NCBI GenBank assembly: GCA_007922225.1
Contig: ML679954.1
Coordinates: 23,891,003-23,955,002 of the forward strand
DNA from: Emydura subglobosa
Taxonomy: Eukaryota > Chordata > Testudines > Chelidae
Direction: 5' to 3'
Length of the DNA: 64,000 nt
The notes below the pieces were generated by a model that had not been told where the DNA came from, made no database searches, and saw nothing but the letters and a program-made list of their open reading frames with translations. The translations under genes and the position numbers were made by a program. Below are positions 48,885 to 64,000 of the stretch, in pieces. Within the stretch, counting starts at the first letter, position 1. Every line of letters starts with the position of its first letter.

Positions 48885-49070
48885 CTTACATAGCACATTT
48901 CATCCCAAATCTCAAAGCAGTTTACAGTATCAGTATTCCCATTTTACAGATGGGAAAACTGACACACAGAAGGGCAGTGACTTGCCCAATCTTACCGAAC
49001 AGGCCAGTTGCAGAGCCAGAAATAGAACCCAGATAAGCCAAGTCCCCGTCCAGTGTACCAGCCACTTGGC
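48885..49070 (-). repeat. MIR SINE, reverse orientation
   Basis: ATTCCCATTTTACAGATGGG, AAAACTGACACACAGAAGG, CAGTGACTTGCCCAATCTTA and GTTGCAGAGCCAGAAATAG are the reverse complement of the MIR core and tRNA-related region. It lies about 0.6 kb beyond the 3' end of the amylase gene. Confidence 0.8.
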
Positions 49071-49653
49071 CACTGACTAAGTGATAGTGTGGTGGGAGAT
49101 AAGAGGCTCTACCGTAGGTGGGAAGGAGTGCAAACAGGAGAAATATACTGTCCCTGTAGTTCCAAGTTTACAAAAAAGGGACCTGGAAGGAGCCGCAGTC
49201 CTTGGCCTACCTGTTTCAACAGAGAGCAGATGGGGTAAAATGCTTCATTAAATCCAGCATGACTTTTTTTTTTTTTTTAACTTTCTGATTTTGGTTTGAT
49301 GTGAAGCAAGATCATTTTTTTGCATTGCCAGAGAACCAAAAATTCCATTTTTCAGCCAGCTCCAATAGGTGCTGTTACTAGCTCCTGTACTGCGTGTGTC
49401 TGTCTGTCTGCCTGCCTGTCTGAGTTTTGGAATTAAAACAGTAAAATCATCTCAATTCATGATTTAATTTCTCCTTTACTACATTCATGTGAAATAAAAT
49501 ATAGTACTCTTTTAAGTGAACCCTGTTTGTAGGCCTTTTACACCATTTCAAAAATTTGCATCAGTGCTGATTATTATGTAAGAACAGTAAAGCAATTACA
49601 CAATACTTCATTAATGAGACTAAAAAAACCCCATGATTTTTGTGCCAATACAA
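49071..49653. other. Region just 3' of the amylase gene
   Basis: Contains a T run (49265-49279) and a (TGTC)-type tetranucleotide stretch near 49397-49421. No gene seen. Confidence 0.4.
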
Positions 49654-49659
49654 TTTATT
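49654..49659 (-). terminator. AMY2A: Amylase poly(A) signal
   Basis: TTTATT on the plus strand gives AATAAA on the minus strand, 45 bases after the end of the stop codon. A very short 3' untranslated region is typical of vertebrate amylase messages. Confidence 0.75.
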
Positions 49660-49704
49660 CCTTGCTAGAGATTTTATATAGAGAATCATTCATTCTTGCA
49701 TGGA

Positions 49705-58674
<8,970 letters not shown>

Positions 58675-58712
58675 GGTTCTTTCAGTAAAAGTGTGCGCTC
58701 TTCTCAACTGGA

Positions 58713-58720
58713 TTTTTATA
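58713..58720 (-). promoter_or_regulatory. AMY2A: Amylase TATA box
   Basis: The minus strand reads GAATATAAAAATCC. TATAAAAA lies 39-46 bases upstream of the ATG, so transcription would start around 58690 with a 5' leader of about 15-20 bases and no untranslated first exon required. Confidence 0.7.
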
Positions 58721-58797
58721 TTCATGCAAGAGGGTAAAGTACATGGTACAAATTACACATTTTAAAAGGCTAAGTATTTTATTGATCTTGCTGTTGT

Positions 58798-58820
58798 TTT
58801 GGAATTGCTTATCAGCTGAA
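58798..58820 (-). promoter_or_regulatory. Candidate PTF1-like E-box upstream of amylase
   Basis: CAGCTG at 58813-58818 is followed on the minus strand, eight bases later, by TTCC. Pancreas transcription factor PTF1 recognises an E-box with a nearby TTTCC-type half. The spacing and the second half are imperfect, so this is a guess from context. Confidence 0.25.
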
Positions 58821-58869
58821 GCTTTACCACAACCTTTCAACATGTAACAAGCTAAGGCTCAGTCCTGGA

Positions 58870-59090
58870 TGACACAAAGGTATTGTGCTGGTATAACTCT
58901 ATTGGTTGAAGGAGTGATCTTTTTTACAACTATATTTATACCAGCACAATCCCTCATGTAGACACACATATCCAGTATAAAGGTATGTTATACCAGTAGG
59001 GCTCATTCCCCTTCCTGTATTGGAAAGTTATACTGGTGTAAGTCATCTTTATACTGATATAACTGCATCTGCACTAAGGGGGAGTTGTAA
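58870..59090. mobile_element. MITE-like repeat upstream of the amylase promoter
   Basis: ATTGTGCTGGTATAA (58882-58896) and TTATACCAGCACAAT (58936-58950) form a perfect 15-bp inverted repeat. Further GTTATACCAGTAGG and TTATACTGGTGTAAG units follow, and it ends near AACTGCATCTGCACTAAGGG. It lies about 200 bases upstream of the TATA box. Confidence 0.6.
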
Positions 59091-60195
59091 GTGGGCTGGA
59101 AGATGCTGCTGAAAACAATATCACGTTACAGACACCAAACAAACTAGTGGAATGGGAAAGGGTCTATCCAAATCGTTGAGGGAAAAAATGAATTCTACAG
59201 TAACAGCCCTCCCTTTGCTTGAAATAAAAAAATACAAGAGAGGAACAACTCCCTCACCCTTGCTGTGTAATTGTGCACTTTGGAACTTGTTCAATTGCAA
59301 AGTGGGCCAGTTTATACAGAGCAGTTTCTGCTGCCAGGTCCTGTTGTCAGCAGCTGGCTTTCTAATTCACAATCATAACGGAGCTGAGCTATTTCGAATG
59401 ACTCATTTGAAAAATTAAGCCCATTTTTTCTGCTTCTGAACAAACTGATTTTCATGCTATCTGTAACTGTTGAGTAGTTTATGAACAAGTTTTAGCCTAG
59501 AAATTGTTTATGAACTGTGCTTATTTTGTAGATACATTATTGTGTGCTGGGTCAGCTTGATCACATAGTATTGTTTCTGTTCCCTGATTGGAGGAGAGTG
59601 TATGAACCAAAGACAGAGCATTTGTGATCAAGTCACTGAGCCCTTGATTTTCTCTGGAGAGGACAGAAGCAGTTTATAAAGTTGGTAGAATTATGGCACT
59701 TCAAATCTTTTTTTTGCCCCTGGCCACTTGAATCACCACGTGCCTTATACATCACTGCTCAAACAGTCAGGCAATGCTATGCCATACCATCTGATTTTTA
59801 AAGTTAAATTTGTCATCACATTCAGACCATAACTGTGAGTTGCACATGTACATGCAATCTCAGCAATCAAGAGCGAGGTTAAAGCTTTGACTGGCTACCT
59901 AATGCTTATGTTTCCTGGCTGTGCCTATGAATGGTTATAGACCCCTAATTCAAAGAGAACAGTTACATGTTCTTGTCTAATCATTAAGTGAGTAATCATG
60001 TAGGTAAAATGATAAGACCACAGGAAATAGGAAGCTAAATATAAATGTTTACCTTACTTTGACCAGTTCAGGGTGATGTTTGAAAGGAGGGTCCATTGCA
60101 GGTTTTTCTGGTTCTTTGAGATGCAGTGGAAAGTTGATCTGTCTTTAGTGTTAGCTAATTAATGATGGCGATTGTGAAATCCTTCAGTGGACCCG
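59091..60195. other. Intergenic, no gene recognised
   Basis: No coding motif or bounded repeat is seen. Confidence 0.4.
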
Positions 60196-60370
60196 GAGTG
60201 TATGTCTGCACTGCAATTAGACACCTGAAGCTGGCCTGTGCCAGCTGACTCAGGCTCCCAGGGCTTGGGATAAGGGGATGTTAACTACGGTATAGATGTT
60301 CTTGCTCATGCTACAGCCTAAGCTTTTGGACCCTCTCACTGCACAGCATCCTACAGTCCAGGCCCCAGCG
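60196..60370. mobile_element. Harbinger-type MITE fragment
   Basis: It starts GAGTGTATGTCTGCACTGCA, followed by ATTAGACACC and GCTGGCCTGTGCCAGCTGAC, a segment order I recognise from a high-copy turtle MITE whose ends carry a GTCTACACTGCAAT motif. A possible internal unit GGTATAGATGTTCTTGC follows. The right end is not clear. Confidence 0.5.
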
Positions 60371-63049
60371 TGCTTTCCGTATTTAAAAAGCAGAAGAACC
60401 CTACCCAGAGGAGCATATGCATCTTGCTGCTACAGGATGAAGGAGCTGGCTTCGAGCTCACACGCTGAACAATTTCATCAACATCCACCTGAAATCTCTG
60501 GAGGGACTAGTCAATTCCCCTCCCAACTCCATAACAAATTAGGGGAACCAGCCTCCTACTTAGTTCCCTGAAAATACCAATGGAGTTAGTGAAAAATCCA
60601 TTCAGCCTTAGAATACACAAACGGGGGGAGCAGATGCTGAACTGAGTTAACAGCCCATGGTGCCTCACTCATACCCCCCAAAATGTCACCTGCTTGTTCA
60701 AATATGATCAAATACCCAAAGGAGATTGTCTTATGATTTCAAGTACACATGCAAAATTATGGTTCCTACAGCAATTACTTTGAACTAGTGTGTATGCATA
60801 TATATAGATATAGATACAAAGTAAAATACTATATAGTATAAGAGTTACAGATACTCTGGAAGCATAAAAGTGACAATCCAAACTGTAACTTACTTTTTGC
60901 ATTTAATTGTAGAAAGCTGTGGTAATTCAGTATGTAAATTTCCAAGCTTTCAATAGTGCTAGATAGGCACACTCTCCATTCAATTCAGAGCAAATTTAAG
61001 AACACAGTAGTCATCTTGGATTAAAACAAGTGACGCTGCCATTTAATAGAATACCACTTTGAGTAACGAAAATTAGTTACAGATGCAATTACAGATTAGC
61101 TAAAGCTACCCCCTTTCTCAGAGGGAGGACTCACTAGGGTGTGTTGTTCTTCTTAACTGAGCTAGGTGTGGTATAATGTACTAGAATATGGGATAAAACT
61201 GTGCCTTCTTAAGTGCTTTATCGTTATACTGTAGTCCTGCTCTGGTTTGATTCATTTGGCACACTGGATACTAGTTGATATCACTTTATGCTCAAAATTC
61301 ACTTACAGGGCCTGATTCTTTTCTCACATGAATTTTATACAGCTGTAACAAGCATGCAGATGAGAATTAACTCAACTGAATTCAACTGAGATTATAACCA
61401 GATCTGTTATAGCTGATGAGCATCTCAACAGATCATTGATTTCCTCAGAGGGAAGTAATTTAAATTCCATGCAATCTGTTGGTTCTTTTCCTTAGAATTG
61501 CTCTCAACTGACTATTGCCTGTGTGGGTGAAAGTATTCCACTTTTCTTGGCACTTTATTTTTAAGACTAGGCTTATTTCTAAATAAAGCTCATTAGGAAC
61601 AGTTTTATTAACTATAGCCCTCTGTAGGCCTTTCCCATAAACACAAGAAACGAGCAAATTCATTATAGTTATTGCACAAAAATAAATGCAAAGCAGATCT
61701 GAAAACATACATTTTTGACGGATGGCATTTTCCAGTAGTTTTCCTGCTGCAGTACAACCATCGCAGCATTCTACAGTTCCAAGTAAGATTGATTGAGATG
61801 TCATATGACTGGTCATTGAAAAGCAGGCCTTCCTGTCTATAAAGGAGCAGTAGACAGAATCCCTTCCTCTGACGCCTGCCAGTACTGCTGCTTGAAGCTA
61901 CTGCCAGTAATCATAAGCCTCTTAATGCTGCCCTCAACTGGTCTATTTGGGACATTGATTTTAAAATACAGGGTTTTGTTTTGTTTTGAAACTAATGTAT
62001 TTTTAGATTTGTTTTTAAACACCACTATAAATCAAAGGCACATGTGAAAAAATGTTGTTTTGAAAAAACTTGATTTTCAATTTAAAATTATTTGTTGAGC
62101 AATGGGGCCAGTCTCTCTTCTTGGGATTTGAAAAGGGGATCAAGTGGGTTATCCTTTTATGGTGTATTTATTTGCTTCTTGTGATACATCTCCATCTTGC
62201 TTCCATTCTATTGATTCCCTGGGGATTCCCCCGTACTACACAGAAGCAAGTTGTGTATCAGGGAATTCAGCAGATTGATATTTAAACTGCATGTTTGTTG
62301 CTTTATACAGCTTAGCTTGTTCAGTAGCCTGAATGAATACTGCTTTGTACTGTGATACCGTCAATTATAGAGACTCAGGATGTCAGGGCCAAATCATTAA
62401 GGGATTCAGCCCCTTTCAAGGGCTATCTAGGTCGACCTATTTACTGTTGCCAGATGTCCTTTCTATATGAGACTAGAGTTTATCCTATTGCTGTGATTAC
62501 TCCAACTGTAGTTAAGGTTTTTTCTTCATGGTGAAAACTACTAAAGCTCTATGGCTAGAATAAACATTTGTACACATAAAACCAAACTGGAACAAGTTTT
62601 AGAAACTGACAAGAGTGGCACCAAAGAGGAAAAGGCCTAAGGTGACCTGAGCAATTTGTTTGCAAAATGTGTGCTGCTATTAGTAACACGAACTACTTAA
62701 AAAAAGCAAGTACCTCGTTGTTGAATAGTGTCAGATAATGGACACCATGAGTCTCCTTGAAATCCACTGTCTTTGGGGGGGAAAAAACCCCAGGAATGGA
62801 TTTTAAAAACAAAAAGGGGAAATCCCATACAAATAAAGGTCTAGAAAGATGTATTATCAGTACTGAAAATTCATGCAATGTTCTGTGGAAAAAATCCTCT
62901 TCCCCCACCCGTCCTCGCCGAAATCCATCCTGTACGCTTTTCTGCACCAAACCCTTGTCTTTCCACCCCCCATCCTCCACCTCAGTACTTCTAAACCCAC
63001 CAGCAGCTCAAAATCTCCTCAAAGTGGTTGCACTAGTGGCAGCTGTTCC
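60371..63049. other. Intergenic, no gene recognised
   Basis: Short unsupported ORFs only, including a 118-codon minus-strand frame at 61816-61460 with no family motif. Confidence 0.4.
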
Positions 63050-63301
63050 TCATAGTACTAGTGATGAGAAGTGTTCTCTTGTGAGCTCTAGCTGTGGGAT
63101 GGGTGGCCAGTTGAGGAATGTGTTCTTTTTGATTCTTGAGGGAGTAGATCTGCTGTGGTTACGGGAGGTCTCTTCCTCCTCACTGCTATCATCATCATAT
63201 ACCACAAATTTAACAGACTGGGGATGGAAAGACTCTTCAAAAACTCCCAGTCTCCTGCAGCAGAAGTGCAGCCAACCTACATGCATTTTCCATTTAATCA
63301 C
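63050..63301 (-). other. Unassigned coding-like ORF, possible exon or retrocopy
   Basis: An 83-codon minus-strand frame has protein-like composition: an acidic cluster (VVYDDDSSEEEETS), a basic/serine patch (SRSTPSRIKKN) and a WPPIPQLEL segment. CTGCAG followed by GAGACTGGGAG at about 63257-63240 could be a splice acceptor. I do not recognise the family. It may be an exon of a gene lying outside the window, a decayed retrocopy, or chance. No downstream donor was confirmed. Confidence 0.2.
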
Positions 63302-64000
63302 CGCACTCTATTTGCATCTGTTTAATATTTTCAAGGCTCTCTTTTCAAGGAAAATGACGAGACTGACCTTGTGTTCAAATGACCTTCTGAGGACTGGATA
63401 TACTTGCTCTGCAAGCAGATTGACAGCAATGTGACACAGAATGACCAAGTCACACCCAAGAATCTGGCCAAGTTTTAAATTTATGTTCTATAGAAAATGT
63501 ACCTTCTGATGTCCCAAGTTCCTGATGATGCATCAAGAACTGTCTTGTTAGCAGACCTTAATAGAAACCTTCAGGAGTTTGCTTTATTCATACAAATCTG
63601 TTCTAAGAATTAGCAAACTGCTTTACTTTTATAGCCTGGCATCTGCTTGAAGACTAGTGTTATGTGACTATACCTAAAATGGTGTACACTTAACTGTCAC
63701 TCAGTACAATGTAATTTAAACTTCATGATTTTTATAAGCCATTTGTTACTAAAGGTGAATGAACTTTACATTTTCTGTTTACCCACTGTCTGGGAAGCGG
63801 CATCCCATGACTTGCTAAAAAGGGATCATTTAAAAAGTGTTAAGGCTTGAGGCATTTAATCCTTTTCAAATAAATACACAGGAGGTAAAAACTCATTCCG
63901 AAATGGGGAGGGGATATGGTAAGACTAGAAAGTATGGTAGGATTGAGCTGGTATTCTGCTCATCATAGTCTGCAAAACTTAAGCTTTCATTTAAAAGAGT
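63302..64000. other. Intergenic, no gene recognised
   Basis: No motif-bearing ORF or repeat could be identified to the window end. Confidence 0.4.

Noticed and set aside
62757..63434. 225-codon plus-strand ORF, the second longest in the window
   Set aside because: The composition is serine-, leucine- and proline-rich without domain signatures, and it lies opposite the other candidate frame. I saw no promoter or splice context.

Overview
This is nuclear DNA from a vertebrate, most likely a sauropsid and probably a turtle. It is AT-rich, carries spliced genes with GT-AG introns, and is full of decayed transposons: CR1 LINEs, MIR/CORE SINE relics, Harbinger and hAT elements, and a DIRS-type retroelement. 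The turtle guess is an inference from this repeat mix; a crocodilian is not excluded. Two runs of 10 N (22765-22774 and 44016-44025) mark gaps in a draft assembly.

Only one host gene can be supported: a complete pancreatic-type alpha-amylase (AMY2-like) on the minus strand. It has ten coding exons between 58674 (ATG) and 49705 (end of the stop codon). Every splice site is canonical, the frame is open throughout, and the predicted product is 512 residues. The catalytic triad, calcium ligands and chloride ligands all fall at their classical positions. A TATA box lies just upstream and an AATAAA signal lies 45 bases after the stop. Part of a neighbouring gene may lie at 63.0-63.3 kb, but this is not established.

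The rest is intergenic or intronic DNA in which most recognisable structure is transposon-derived. From the left: an hAT-type MITE with an 8-bp target duplication (0.3-0.7 kb); a nearly full-length but broken Harbinger transposon with convergent Myb/SANT and DDE-transposase genes (0.7-4.5 kb); a 5'-truncated non-LTR reverse transcriptase with a C-terminal zinc knuckle (7.0-8.2 kb); a nest of an LTR-like element inside an AT-rich MITE (11.7-13.8 kb); a 552-bp fold-back MITE (15.8-16.4 kb); a DIRS-type tyrosine-recombinase retroelement with inverted termini (18.9-22.76 kb); a MIR SINE (25.9 kb); two LTR-like blocks (27.2-28.1 and 30.0-31.0 kb); further Harbinger-type MITEs (17.5, 34.2, 36.3, 44.6 and 60.2 kb); CR1 LINE pieces (39.3-40.8, 43.3-44.0, 45.8 and 46.6-47.0 kb); and a second copy of the first hAT MITE with a perfect 8-bp duplication (42.65 kb).

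I found no undescribed molecular system. The strongest observations concern transposon architecture and the intact amylase gene. No tRNA, rRNA or CRISPR array was seen.
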